NCBI GenBank assembly: GCA_023434665.1
Contig: JAEYSM010000048.1
Location: 1-45,940, forward strand
Direction: 5' to 3'
Origin: Bacteroidota bacterium
GTDB lineage: Bacteria > Bacteroidota > Bacteroidia > Bacteroidales > Lentimicrobiaceae
DNA: 45,940 nt
This document shows positions 25,538 to 35,292 of this stretch, piece after piece. The first letter of the stretch is position 1; the number at the start of each line of letters is the position of its first letter. The notes below the pieces were generated by a model. The model ran no database searches, was not told where the DNA came from, and worked only from the letters and a program-made list of their open reading frames with translations. Position numbers and translations under genes: made by a program.

Positions 25538-27319
25538 ATGATGATGAATCCTCCTTATGATATTTGGCTGCAGGAATGCAGCAAGCAGATTACCGGCATG
25601 CAGAACCGAAGCAGGATCATATCCTGGACAAGGCTTTTTTCATTTATCGCTATGGCGTTGACATTTTATCTGGGACTTACAACAATTCAAAACCTTCTGT
25701 TGCTATCACTGGCATTCTTTATTGGATTTATCATTCTCATCATACTTCAGCAAAAAGCCTGGGCGCAGCTCAGTTACCTGCAGAACCGCAGAAAAGCGTT
25801 GGAAGAAGAAGTTGCTGCAATGGATCACCGTTACGTATTTCCCGCTGGTGATCAATATATTGACCCACAACATCCTTATACTTATGACCTCGACATTTTT
25901 GGACAATCATCCTTATTCGCTGCAATTAACAGAACCACAACAAGGGGAGGCAGTGACAGGCTGGCTAACCTCCTGATGAATCCTGAACTTTCACCCGATG
26001 TCATAAAGGAGAGACAAACGGCCGTAAAGGAACTCTCTGATAAGCCTCAATGGCTTCTGAACTTCAGGATCTTTGGGATGCAGAAGGACAATTTATCCCC
26101 TTTCTCAGATCAACTTCCTTTTGAAGTATTAAAGCCTCTTTTTCTGTCACCATTCTTTAAGGTACTCATAATCCTGACTCCGGTACTTTCAATCTCCATG
26201 ATAGCTTTGTTATCCCTTGGTTACATATCCATAGGGACCTTCGGATGGTATTTGATTTTACCCCTGGCTATATCCGGTATATATGCAGGTAAAATCCTAA
26301 AGACACATTCTAAGGTAAGCCGTCGTGCCGAAATGTTGTTAAGTCACTCTAAAAGGTTGAATCTTATTGAAGAAGAATCTTTCAGGTCAACTCTGCTTAT
26401 TGACCTTCAGAACAGTCTTAACTCTGATGGAATAACTGCCGGTAAAGCCATAAGACAACTTAGCCGCATTATAACTTCAATGGACGCTCGCCTCAACTGG
26501 CTTATGTGGATTATCCTTAATTACTTACTATTATGGGATATCAGGCAAATGCGACGCTATGAATTATGGCAGCTCGACCATCAGAATCATATGCCTGTCT
26601 GGTTTAACACCTTATATGAGATGGAAGCGCTGGCAAGTCAGGCAGGTTTTACTATTACAAATCCGAAATTTTGTTTTCCTGCATATTCAGATGAACCATT
26701 GCATGTAAAGGCAACTGAGGCAGGTCACCCTCTAATTGATCCCACCAGGAGAATAGATAATCCAATTAACATCCAGGGAACCGGTTCCTTTAATATAATA
26801 ACCGGAGCTAATATGGCTGGTAAGAGCACCTATTTACGAACCACCGGTATTAATCTTATATTGGCCATGACCGGTATGCCAGTCTGTGCCGCTAGTTTCA
26901 CGTTTTATCCCGCACAGGTATTCACCAGCCTGCACACCCTGGATTCATTAAGCAGTAACAAGTCGTATTTTTTCGCTGAATTGGAGCGGTTAAAAATGAT
27001 CATCGACAGACTTCAACAAGGCGAACAGCTCTATATTTTACTTGATGAAATACTAAAGGGTACCAATTCGCATGACAAGCAGCAGGGATCCAAAGCACTA
27101 CTCAGACAACTGACCGCACATAGAGCATCGGGACTTATCGCGACACATGATCTCGATTTAGGCACCCTGGAACAATCTTACCCAAATAATATTGCTAACT
27201 ATAGTTTTGAGGCTGAGATTACAAACAATGAGCTTAGTTTCAGTTATAAACTTCAGAATGGCATCGCCCGTAATATGAATGCCACCTTTCTGATGAAGCA
27301 AATGGGGATCACACTCTAA
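25538..27319 (+). CDS. Membrane-anchored MutS-like ATPase
   Basis: A 593-residue protein whose C-terminal third is a MutS-type ATPase domain: Walker A GANMAGKST (423-431), Walker B YILLDE (499-504) followed by ILKGTN, and the ATHDLDLG segment. MutS domains I and II for mismatch recognition are absent. Instead there are hydrophobic segments at about 31-52, 54-72, 208-226, 232-250 and 320-335, so the protein is tied to the inner membrane. Its core (about 260-400) resembles the MutS lever/clamp helices. Such proteins are common in Bacteroidota, annotated as DNA mismatch repair protein MutS, but the role is not known. Three ATGs are tandem at the start; I used the first at 25538. Confidence 0.85.
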   Translation: MMMNPPYDIWLQECSKQITGMQNRSRIISWTRLFSFIAMALTFYLGLTTIQNLLLLSLAFFIGFIILIILQQKAWAQLSYLQNRRKALEEEVAAMDHRYVFPAGDQYIDPQHPYTYDLDIFGQSSLFAAINRTTTRGGSDRLANLLMNPELSPDVIKERQTAVKELSDKPQWLLNFRIFGMQKDNLSPFSDQLPFEVLKPLFLSPFFKVLIILTPVLSISMIALLSLGYISIGTFGWYLILPLAISGIYAGKILKTHSKVSRRAEMLLSHSKRLNLIEEESFRSTLLIDLQNSLNSDGITAGKAIRQLSRIITSMDARLNWLMWIILNYLLLWDIRQMRRYELWQLDHQNHMPVWFNTLYEMEALASQAGFTITNPKFCFPAYSDEPLHVKATEAGHPLIDPTRRIDNPINIQGTGSFNIITGANMAGKSTYLRTTGINLILAMTGMPVCAASFTFYPAQVFTSLHTLDSLSSNKSYFFAELERLKMIIDRLQQGEQLYILLDEILKGTNSHDKQQGSKALLRQLTAHRASGLIATHDLDLGTLEQSYPNNIANYSFEAEITNNELSFSYKLQNGIARNMNATFLMKQMGITL

Positions 27320-27323
27320 TAAA

Positions 27324-27349
27324 AAAAGCCGCCTGTTGAGGCGGCTTTT
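27324..27349. terminator. Bidirectional terminator between convergent genes
   Basis: AAAAGCCGCC (27324-27333) pairs with GGCGGCTTTT (27340-27349) around a six-base loop, with A- and T-tracts on both sides. It sits 4 bp after the MutS-like stop and 19 bp from the end of the first C25 protease gene, and should serve both strands. Confidence 0.9.
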
Positions 27350-27368
27350 ACTATTCTTAATCTAATGC

Positions 27369-30300
27369 TTATTTATTAACAACAATCTTAATAGTTTCAT
27401 TCAGGTTTTGATTATTCAATCTCACGAAGTATATACCTGCCGGTAAGTTGTTTACGTCCATTTGATAATGTGAACCAGTAATTACATTCTTACTGATTTC
27501 TTTTCCAGTGATCGAAAACAGGCTAATTTCGGTAACTGTCTGATTTTCGGGCAGTGTCAGTTCGAAGTAATCCTTTGCAGGATTCGGGTAAACCATTACT
27601 GAATTAACCCGACGGTCGTTTGTATTTGTGCAGTTCTGAACAACGATATATCCTTCTTTGGTAGTCGAAAGAGAGGTTGTACCATCAGAAATTGTAAGAG
27701 TTACATCATAGGTGCCTTCAACATTATAATTCACAACAGGGTTCTGTTCTGTTGAAGATGAAGGTTCACCTCCCGGGAAGCTCCACTCCCATGAAATGAC
27801 ATTACCGGCTGAGAAATCGGTGAATGTAATTTCTGAAGGTTCACATACTACCATATCCGATGCTACGAAGTTGGCAAATAAGGCAGAAGAATTTACCAGG
27901 CCGAAATAATTAATGATTTCAGTCATCAATGAGTCCTTCACTGATCTGTCGCCTGAATCTACAAGACCACCAAATTCGCATGAAGCTCCAATGGTTTTAT
28001 AATTACCGCCATCATAAGCAATAGCTGTATTGTAAACAGGTGAACTGTTGGTAAGAATAACCTGTGCACCTTCACCGGGAAGTAGCCTGTCGATATAGGC
28101 ATTATCACCATTATAAGAGAATGTCATGCCTTCGGTTAATGTTCCGGCAACTCCGCTGATTGTAGCTAAATCACCTGATCCATCTCCATTTCCTGAGATA
28201 TGGAAGAAAGCATGGGCAGGAGTTGGAGTGTTGTAATGCCATGTGTCACCACCTTCCATGTAAACCTTACCACCATTAGTCATAAAGTCTGCAAGCATAG
28301 TTCCCTGTGCATTGGTGAGGACAGTATTGCTGCTGTAAATTCCAAGGCAGACAAATACTGACTGATATGCACTAATGTCATCAGGCCATGCGGTCACCTT
28401 TTCAGAAGTAACACCAATATTTTCAAGTGTTGTTTGAATAACAGGAGCAGAATTGTGATTTCCGTCAAGATCAATGATTAAGACAGGAATTTGTCCGACC
28501 ACAAAAGTTGATTGTGCAGCAGCAGCAAACTCAAAATCGGCACCCATAGCAAAATCAACTTCTGCCTGATGTCCTGTAGGAGAATTTGGATGGGCAGTTA
28601 CCATAAAGGCAGCCTGAAGGGTTTCGCCGGGCTCCAGAACACCATACTGAACACTGTCAACATTGATGTAAACAAATTCGTCTGTTGTGCTGAGTAAACC
28701 ATAAACGCCTGTAGCTGTGGCAGTTCCTTTATTCTGAATGCTCATATTGAGAATTACAGTTTCACCTGCTTCCACTTTACCGTTGTTATTTCCGGTCTCG
28801 TCACTAACTGTAAAGCCGGCAAATTCAAGAACTACGGAATGAGCTGTCAAATTAAAAGTACCTGTCCATACATCATCCCCTGAAGTTGCAGTGTAGCTGA
28901 TAGGAATTTTATGTCCTTCAGGAACATTGGCAACTACGGTAAGTCCGAATGCATCCTCCATGTTAATAATTTCACCTGCCTGGATGAGTGGATATAATTC
29001 CTCTGTGTCGTTTAATACAACAAATTCATCTTCAGTACTGATAACAACATTAACATTAGCAACGTCTTCAAGGCCTACATTCTTAAGGGCCAGACTCAGC
29101 AGAACTGTCTCATTGTAATCGAGCATCTGATTATTGTTACCAGTTGCATCATTAATGACTGTACTGTTGAAAACAACATAAGGTCCTTCAAGAGGAATAA
29201 TTTCAATTTCAGCAACATAAGGAAGATGATTGAAAGCGGTGATGGTAAGTTTTAGATTACCAACATCATTAAGAGTCTCGTAGCTTACTGTAGCTGTACC
29301 ATCTTCTACAATTGCAGTTCCAAGGATTTCACCATCTTTTGTGATACTTACTTTTGCACCATCAACCGGGCAATTTACCACAAACTCGGCAGTTCCGAGG
29401 AAAGCAACATCTTCATGTGTTGCGGCAATTGTCTGTGGCATTGCAGTTCTCCAAACAACTGAGGGGTCACCAAAAATAACCCATGTATCGGTCATATCAT
29501 TACCGCCCGATCCATAAGCATCGTTCATAAAGAAGCAGCCATTTATTGCTACTCCTGCATAAGTTCTTTTAATATTATCAGCTATAACCTCACTGAGAAT
29601 ATCATTCATTTTATCCTGAGCTTCCATAGGAGGAGCCCATGATTGATTTATTGTTGAACAGAATATTCCCACTGCTCCTGTTGGACCAGTATCATTCTTT
29701 GCTTGTACCCAGGCTTCACCGAAGCATGTTTGATTCAGGAAGTTTCCGTTAACACAAGCAACTGAAATAATGAGTGGCCAGCGGTGATTATTGGTAAGCT
29801 GATTAACATTGTTATTGTTGAATCCGGTTGTTGACCATGAGTTATCACTTCCGTGACCAACGTAGTTGGCAATTGTAATACCGGGATTTACAACATTGGC
29901 AACAGTGGTTGCATTAGGATTACCCGGAAGGTCTTCACCACCTTGAGATCCGTCGTAAACTTCAGCAACAGCAGTATAGGTAAAGTTCATCAATACAGTA
30001 CGGATATTGCGCATATGCTGCCAGTCGTATTCATTATCATCACCTGTTCCTTCGCTTGAACCAATTCCCATACCTCTTGAGAACCAATCTTCTGAAAGGT
30101 CGGGGTTCATTTCATACTCAAGTGTACGTTCTACCTGAGTAATTACATGATCGGCAGTGCTAGCAGAAAAACGACCAACAAAGAGTTCCTGGTAATGGTC
30201 GTTACCCAGGATATAGCCGTATGCATTATCTGATGGTCCGCCGAGACTGCCACCGGTTGTGGTTGGCACTTGCTGATGGTCACCTACCAGCAATAGGAAA

Positions 30301-31196
30301 GTCAGGCCGTTATTATTGTAGTAATCAGTAACAAAAGTTTTAATAGCTGCTGAATTACTGCCAATTGTTGATACATCAACTATCTCAACAGGCATACCTG
30401 TTTGCTTTTTCCAGTCAATGAATGGCTGCATTTCATCCATAAAATCGGGATAAGAAATGATAAGCATATTGCCGTCTTCTTCCAGAGGAGCCACCCTGTT
30501 TGCTGTTTCAGCATTGAGGAAATGATCAAGATAAATACTTTTGAATTCCGAACTGATTGGCCTTGTGGTTCCGGTACTATTGAGAGCATTGATAGTTGAA
30601 GTACCGTTTTCTGTGAGTTGGAGAGTCATTTTGTAATATACTCTCAGAACTTTAGTAATCGGATTATAAACAAATGGCTGAACGACCACAGTTTGTCCGC
30701 GATAATCTCTTAAGATATAAGGATCGCGGAGTGTAGCTGTTTCATAAGGATAAAACCGGTTGATATCATAAACTCTGCTGTAAGTATAAGGAACATCGGC
30801 AGGATTAATATCGCGGGTAAAGTTTCCCTTTGAAGGAGCAATTTCGATATTCTCAAAATCACGATACTCAGAACTGATCACCGAAACCTGCATGTTAGCA
30901 TTATTTGGAATAATCAGAGAGGTAGTGATCTTTGGAAGATCGGGCATTCCCTGTTCGAGCAGCGGAGTTGCACCTTCAACGCTAACGGTGAAAGCTTCAC
31001 CGCGTGGGGTGGAGACTGGTTGTAACAAAAAACCATCCAGCTCAACCGAAAAGGATGAACCGGATGGATTTCCATTAATCAGTTCCACACGTGCAGCAGA
31101 TGGTTGTTCCTGGTTGATCGACATCCAGGTTTGGGCACTTGTTCCCAAAGTCAACAGCATAAATCCTACTGCAGCAAATAGATTTCTCAATTTCAT
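27369..31196 (-). CDS. Gingipain-like C25 cysteine protease, RgpB-type active site, T9SS cargo
   Basis: A 1275-residue secreted protease. A signal peptide ends GTSAQ (22), then a propeptide to about 230. The catalytic domain (about 235-585) matches RgpB: VGDHQQVP, ILGNDHYQELFVGRFS, NYVGHGS with His448, SVACVNGNF with Cys481, CSTINQSWAPPM, and FGDPSVVWRT. His to Cys distance is 33 residues, as in RgpB (211 to 244). Asp391 in YDWQH aligns with RgpB Asp163, the S1 residue for Arg. Then follow an Ig-like domain (about 588-670), two CARDB-like domains (672-895), a Rossmann-like domain (902-1098), a PKD domain (1107-1187) and a T9SS type A sorting domain (about 1201-1275). It would act at the cell surface or outside. 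It lies 44 bp downstream of the second C25 gene, likely cotranscribed. Confidence 0.93.
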   Translation of the reverse strand: MKLRNLFAAVGFMLLTLGTSAQTWMSINQEQPSAARVELINGNPSGSSFSVELDGFLLQPVSTPRGEAFTVSVEGATPLLEQGMPDLPKITTSLIIPNNANMQVSVISSEYRDFENIEIAPSKGNFTRDINPADVPYTYSRVYDINRFYPYETATLRDPYILRDYRGQTVVVQPFVYNPITKVLRVYYKMTLQLTENGTSTINALNSTGTTRPISSEFKSIYLDHFLNAETANRVAPLEEDGNMLIISYPDFMDEMQPFIDWKKQTGMPVEIVDVSTIGSNSAAIKTFVTDYYNNNGLTFLLLVGDHQQVPTTTGGSLGGPSDNAYGYILGNDHYQELFVGRFSASTADHVITQVERTLEYEMNPDLSEDWFSRGMGIGSSEGTGDDNEYDWQHMRNIRTVLMNFTYTAVAEVYDGSQGGEDLPGNPNATTVANVVNPGITIANYVGHGSDNSWSTTGFNNNNVNQLTNNHRWPLIISVACVNGNFLNQTCFGEAWVQAKNDTGPTGAVGIFCSTINQSWAPPMEAQDKMNDILSEVIADNIKRTYAGVAINGCFFMNDAYGSGGNDMTDTWVIFGDPSVVWRTAMPQTIAATHEDVAFLGTAEFVVNCPVDGAKVSITKDGEILGTAIVEDGTATVSYETLNDVGNLKLTITAFNHLPYVAEIEIIPLEGPYVVFNSTVINDATGNNNQMLDYNETVLLSLALKNVGLEDVANVNVVISTEDEFVVLNDTEELYPLIQAGEIINMEDAFGLTVVANVPEGHKIPISYTATSGDDVWTGTFNLTAHSVVLEFAGFTVSDETGNNNGKVEAGETVILNMSIQNKGTATATGVYGLLSTTDEFVYINVDSVQYGVLEPGETLQAAFMVTAHPNSPTGHQAEVDFAMGADFEFAAAAQSTFVVGQIPVLIIDLDGNHNSAPVIQTTLENIGVTSEKVTAWPDDISAYQSVFVCLGIYSSNTVLTNAQGTMLADFMTNGGKVYMEGGDTWHYNTPTPAHAFFHISGNGDGSGDLATISGVAGTLTEGMTFSYNGDNAYIDRLLPGEGAQVILTNSSPVYNTAIAYDGGNYKTIGASCEFGGLVDSGDRSVKDSLMTEIINYFGLVNSSALFANFVASDMVVCEPSEITFTDFSAGNVISWEWSFPGGEPSSSTEQNPVVNYNVEGTYDVTLTISDGTTSLSTTKEGYIVVQNCTNTNDRRVNSVMVYPNPAKDYFELTLPENQTVTEISLFSITGKEISKNVITGSHYQMDVNNLPAGIYFVRLNNQNLNETIKIVVNK

Positions 31197-31240
31197 TCTT
31201 GTGTGTGTTTGATTATTGATAATTAATGATTGCCTGCAAG

Positions 31241-34200
31241 TTATTCAAACCTGATCATCTTATGGAGTTTTACAGTTTGATCTGCCTCAAAACGGAGGAA
31301 GTAAACACCCTGCTTCAATCCACGTGTGTCGAGTGTGAGATTATGTGACCCTGATGACATGCTGGTTGTGTTATAAAGAACACTTACTTCCTGTCCCAGG
31401 AGGTTAACCAGACTAATGCGCACCGGTGAGTTGTTATTGAGGTTGAAGTTAATGCCAATCTTATCTTTAAATGGATTGGGGAATAATTTAAATTCAGCAT
31501 TCTCAATATCATTGGTTGACACAACGGTTACCCAAAGGCCATTTGAAGGAACTGATTCACAACCGCCAACATTAACAGTCGCATAGTAATACCCTGAAAT
31601 CAGTGGCTCATATGTCTGACCAGTTGCACCCTCAATTAATATATCATTCAGGTACCAACGGTTTCCTTCTGCTATAGATGATGTTAAAATATCATCATTT
31701 AAAGTAATTACAGGAGCAGCAACTTCCGGGTTAACAGCAAGTGATAAAGTCTTGCTGTCACTTAATAAACCAGTTGTTATTGTTAAGGTAAGATCAACAG
31801 GTTCTGAGAGTATAGCAATCGGATTATAAATCAGATTATTATTAAGAAGATTAGCAGGCTCCCAGGTGTAAGTAACATCTCCTTCTGCGTTTGTAACAAA
31901 TCCAAATAGGCGGACTGGATTATCCTCGCAAGGAATTGTTGGATAAGCAAACGGATGAGCAGTAAGTTCAGTATTTCCACTACCACCAGCTGCACCCGAT
32001 GGGAATATAATATCATCAATATAACCCTTATCGTCACCATTGCTTACGCTGACGTCCTTAGTATATGACCATTTGAATGTATGGGTTCCGGGAGTTACAG
32101 GATAACTTACTGTACCCCAATCAACATTACCCGACCATTTTTCTTTTTCAGCGTTATCGATAAAGAATCTCAAGTAGTCATATCCGCTTTCTGAAGACAC
32201 TTTGCGTGAGAAAGTAATGTTATCATTAACTGCCACATCCATAACAATTGAAATTTCGGTCGAGGAATTGTGTGAAATTGTTCCTGAAGCTGCGCCATAA
32301 CTACCTGTATTGTAATCTGTACTGCTTATAGTCCATGGAATTGTACTATTGTTTACCCAGTCGAATGAACTAAAGTCACCGGTTTCAAAATCCTCAATTA
32401 CTAATCCTGCCGGTAAACCATAATACCTTGTACCGAAGTAAGGATCAGCGTTTGCACTTGCGAAGAAATTCAGAACGGTTCCTATCTCTGCAGTCTCTGA
32501 TACTGTTATCTCAAATGAAGCTGTACCGGGAGCATCAGGATTGACTATACCTGTATAATATGCATTCTCGGTAATGGTTACTTCAGGACTGTCACTAAAG
32601 AAGTATGTAAACACACCCTCAAGAGTACTGTGTCCAATATTCTGAACAGGAACGGTAACAGTTACAGTTTCACCCGGATCAATGCGCCCATTCGGGTTAA
32701 CACTTCCTGCATCGTCAACACTCAGATTGTTAAGGGATAGTACAGGAGCGTTTATTTTCATATTGAATGAAGAAGCCCAGGTTTCATTGCCATCTGTAAT
32801 TTCAACATCAAAAACAGCGACAAACTGATCGGGAACAAACTCACTTGTTTCAATTTCAAAAGCAAGCTGATTATTAGCAGTTTCACCTGAGGCGATTGTT
32901 CCCCACTCCTCAGTATTGCTCTTTATATTAATGTACTCACATCCCGAAGAAATGGTTGTTGTAACGTTATTTGCATCTGAATTACCAACATTCTTTAAAG
33001 TTATGTTGAACCCAAAGTTCTCGTCGTAATCAATCACATTGTTATTATTACCATTCTGGTCATTAACAGATTTGCTTTGTAAAATTACATACGGACCATC
33101 AGGAGAAGCAACGAGTACAGTTCCTATATAAGGTTGTCTGTTTTGTGCTGTAACCACTACATCTGCTTCGCCGGGAACAGTTATAGGATCTAGTTGAACA
33201 ACAGCAACGCCATTTTCATCAGCAATTGCAGCACCTTGTAAAACACCTTCCTTCGAAATAGCTACATAAGCATAAGGTTCGGCATTAATGGTAAACTCGG
33301 TAGATGCTAGTGGCATCAGAGCTTCGTAAGTACATGCCATTTCATTAGGAACTCCAATGTAAGCTGTTAAAGAAGGATCTCCCATCAGGTTGTAAATCTG
33401 CCAGTAATATTGCTTTCTGCTTGAGTTACTTTCTGTAACTGCAAGGTTACCGGCAAAAATCATCTGATCCATTGTAGTGTACCAGTTATCAAATGTTTCA
33501 CCATGATCATGGAATAAACGGTCATAAGCACCAAGTCCGCGACCTTCGTAAGTGGGATTAACTACAATACTTCCATAACCAACAGCCCAATAGTAATCTT
33601 CATCCCAGTAGGTACTGTTTGAGCCACCGATATATCCTATAGCTCCTTTATTTGCAGCCCTTACAATTTCCTCACCAAAACACGTTGTTTCGAAAGTTGA
33701 GGTTGAGCAGCAGTTACCAACCATAAGTGGATATTTACTTTGGTTCTGAAGGCCTGCTATATCAGAAATAGAGAATGAAGGATCTGCCCATCCCGAAGGA
33801 CTGCCATGTGCAGTGTAATTGGCATAGCCCACTCCGTTGCTTACATTTTGAATAATCTGGGCACTTGAACTTCCTGAGGCAGGATACAGATATGTATGGC
33901 TATAAACCCCATGAGCTTCGTTAAAATAATAAGTAGTACCATAATTGATAGCACCATTTGCATGAACAGGAGCCCAGCTTCCGTCAACACCGGCAATCAT
34001 TACAACTTCACCAAGGAAAGAAGGATCGGGGAATAAATACTGCTCATATTCAAGTGTCTTGTCAATCTGAGGTTGTAACTGAGCAAGGTTGGTAGCAGAA
34101 AAACGGCCGTAATACACTTCGGGGAAGTAATCGCCGCTGTATTCGCAATAAGTTAAGTCGGTAACATGTTCTCCAACATCATAAGTGGGTATCTGTGCGA

Positions 34201-35161
34201 CGTCACCAACAAAAAGAACGAATGAAGGTGAAGGACTTGCAGGAGTGCCTGCTTCATAAAGTCCCTGTAAATAATTCTTAATAGATGTTGTGGTTGACCC
34301 AACAGAAGGATCATCGGTATAACCTTCAATTACTTTAAAACCTTTCTTGGTTTTCCATTCTACAAATGGTTGAAGTGCTTCTTCGAACATACGTGGAGAA
34401 ACAATGACATACGTGACCGGATACTTGGTCATAGTATCTCTTGAACTCATCTGAGGAAGACGGTTGGCAAATGCACCTGACAAACGGTTGAAGTAAGGAG
34501 ATGCTGTTTTTGCGTTCAGTTCCTTGGTTGCCGCAAAACTTCCGCCATCAAAATTTACTTCAATTTCCAGCTGCTCGTAAACTCTGATAACACCGGTTAC
34601 CGGATTGTAATGAACAGGAGAAATGTCGATACGCGCAATGCGGGTGTTTCTCATAATTCCCAGAATTTCGGCACTTGCTATTTCCTCGCCAAAAAACCTG
34701 TTTTGTTTGTAAGCCTCTTTATTGATCACAAACTTCACAGGGTCTTTACTGCTTTTAGACATAGAAGGTTGAACTGGCATAATAAAGTTATCGATGCCTA
34801 AATCACTGAGTTTGTATTCCTTAACAACAGAGGATAGTACGCGTACATTTACTGTTGCTCCCAGAGGGATGGAAATAAGTTTTCTCATTACAGGAAGCTT
34901 TGGAAGTCCTTCCTCAAGAGTATAAGCATAATTTTCAGCCGACAGGTGGCTGAAAATTCCCTCATCGGTGTTTACATCGAATGTGTTGAGGGTTGAGAGG
35001 GAGTTGTTGATTTTGAGCCCTGTAAAAGAACTTTCCTCAACTGAAAAGGCAGTCTTTGCATTGTTCAGAATCATCTGTGCATTAGCTGTTCCCAACAGGC
35101 TTACAAATGCAAAAAGAAGAATCATACGGGATGCAATTCCGGAGGGTAAAAACTTTTTCAT
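31241..35161 (-). CDS. Second C25-family protease, adhesin-like domain, T9SS cargo
   Basis: A 1306-residue secreted C25 protease. The frame can open at a TTG (35200), but the ATG at 35161 gives a normal signal peptide ending TANAQ. The catalytic domain (about 245-600) has FVGDVAQIP, YYGRFSAT, NYTAHGS with His452, GNCCSTST with Cys485, and MGDPSLTAY. His to Cys spacing is again 33. The residue aligned with the RgpB S1 Asp is Ala397 (APVH), so Arg specificity is unlikely. After Ig/CARDB-like modules (605-910) comes a jelly-roll domain at about 919-1054 (VIEDFETGDFSSFDW to GYIDDIIF), like the cleaved-adhesin domains of gingipains. The C-terminus (about 1225-1306, LFPNPFKDKI to MIRFE) is a T9SS sorting domain. 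It is transcribed first, ahead of the other C25 gene. Confidence 0.92.
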   Translation of the reverse strand: MKKFLPSGIASRMILLFAFVSLLGTANAQMILNNAKTAFSVEESSFTGLKINNSLSTLNTFDVNTDEGIFSHLSAENYAYTLEEGLPKLPVMRKLISIPLGATVNVRVLSSVVKEYKLSDLGIDNFIMPVQPSMSKSSKDPVKFVINKEAYKQNRFFGEEIASAEILGIMRNTRIARIDISPVHYNPVTGVIRVYEQLEIEVNFDGGSFAATKELNAKTASPYFNRLSGAFANRLPQMSSRDTMTKYPVTYVIVSPRMFEEALQPFVEWKTKKGFKVIEGYTDDPSVGSTTTSIKNYLQGLYEAGTPASPSPSFVLFVGDVAQIPTYDVGEHVTDLTYCEYSGDYFPEVYYGRFSATNLAQLQPQIDKTLEYEQYLFPDPSFLGEVVMIAGVDGSWAPVHANGAINYGTTYYFNEAHGVYSHTYLYPASGSSSAQIIQNVSNGVGYANYTAHGSPSGWADPSFSISDIAGLQNQSKYPLMVGNCCSTSTFETTCFGEEIVRAANKGAIGYIGGSNSTYWDEDYYWAVGYGSIVVNPTYEGRGLGAYDRLFHDHGETFDNWYTTMDQMIFAGNLAVTESNSSRKQYYWQIYNLMGDPSLTAYIGVPNEMACTYEALMPLASTEFTINAEPYAYVAISKEGVLQGAAIADENGVAVVQLDPITVPGEADVVVTAQNRQPYIGTVLVASPDGPYVILQSKSVNDQNGNNNNVIDYDENFGFNITLKNVGNSDANNVTTTISSGCEYINIKSNTEEWGTIASGETANNQLAFEIETSEFVPDQFVAVFDVEITDGNETWASSFNMKINAPVLSLNNLSVDDAGSVNPNGRIDPGETVTVTVPVQNIGHSTLEGVFTYFFSDSPEVTITENAYYTGIVNPDAPGTASFEITVSETAEIGTVLNFFASANADPYFGTRYYGLPAGLVIEDFETGDFSSFDWVNNSTIPWTISSTDYNTGSYGAASGTISHNSSTEISIVMDVAVNDNITFSRKVSSESGYDYLRFFIDNAEKEKWSGNVDWGTVSYPVTPGTHTFKWSYTKDVSVSNGDDKGYIDDIIFPSGAAGGSGNTELTAHPFAYPTIPCEDNPVRLFGFVTNAEGDVTYTWEPANLLNNNLIYNPIAILSEPVDLTLTITTGLLSDSKTLSLAVNPEVAAPVITLNDDILTSSIAEGNRWYLNDILIEGATGQTYEPLISGYYYATVNVGGCESVPSNGLWVTVVSTNDIENAEFKLFPNPFKDKIGINFNLNNNSPVRISLVNLLGQEVSVLYNTTSMSSGSHNLTLDTRGLKQGVYFLRFEADQTVKLHKMIRFE

Positions 35162-35197
35162 AATGAAATTTTTAATAATACAACCTTGAAGTGAGGA

Positions 35198-35226
35198 CAA
35201 AAATAAAGAAAAAGCGATGCAAGCAA
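35198..35226 (-). promoter_or_regulatory. Putative promoter for the C25 protease pair
   Basis: On the minus strand TTG (35226-35224), an 18-base spacer and TATTTTTG (35205-35198) fit the Bacteroidota promoter pattern. The ATG at 35161 lies 36 bases downstream of the box. The alternative TTG start at 35200 lies inside this box, so it is rejected. Confidence 0.55.
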
Positions 35227-35292
35227 CGTTAAATAGGAAAAAAATATACTTAAATTATAAAGATAATTTAAAAGCCTTGCCAGAATGAGGAT

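Noticed and set aside
35162..35200. TTG start adding 13 residues to the second C25 protease
   Set aside because: It would put extra residues in front of a normal signal peptide and the TTG is part of a TATTTTTG box.
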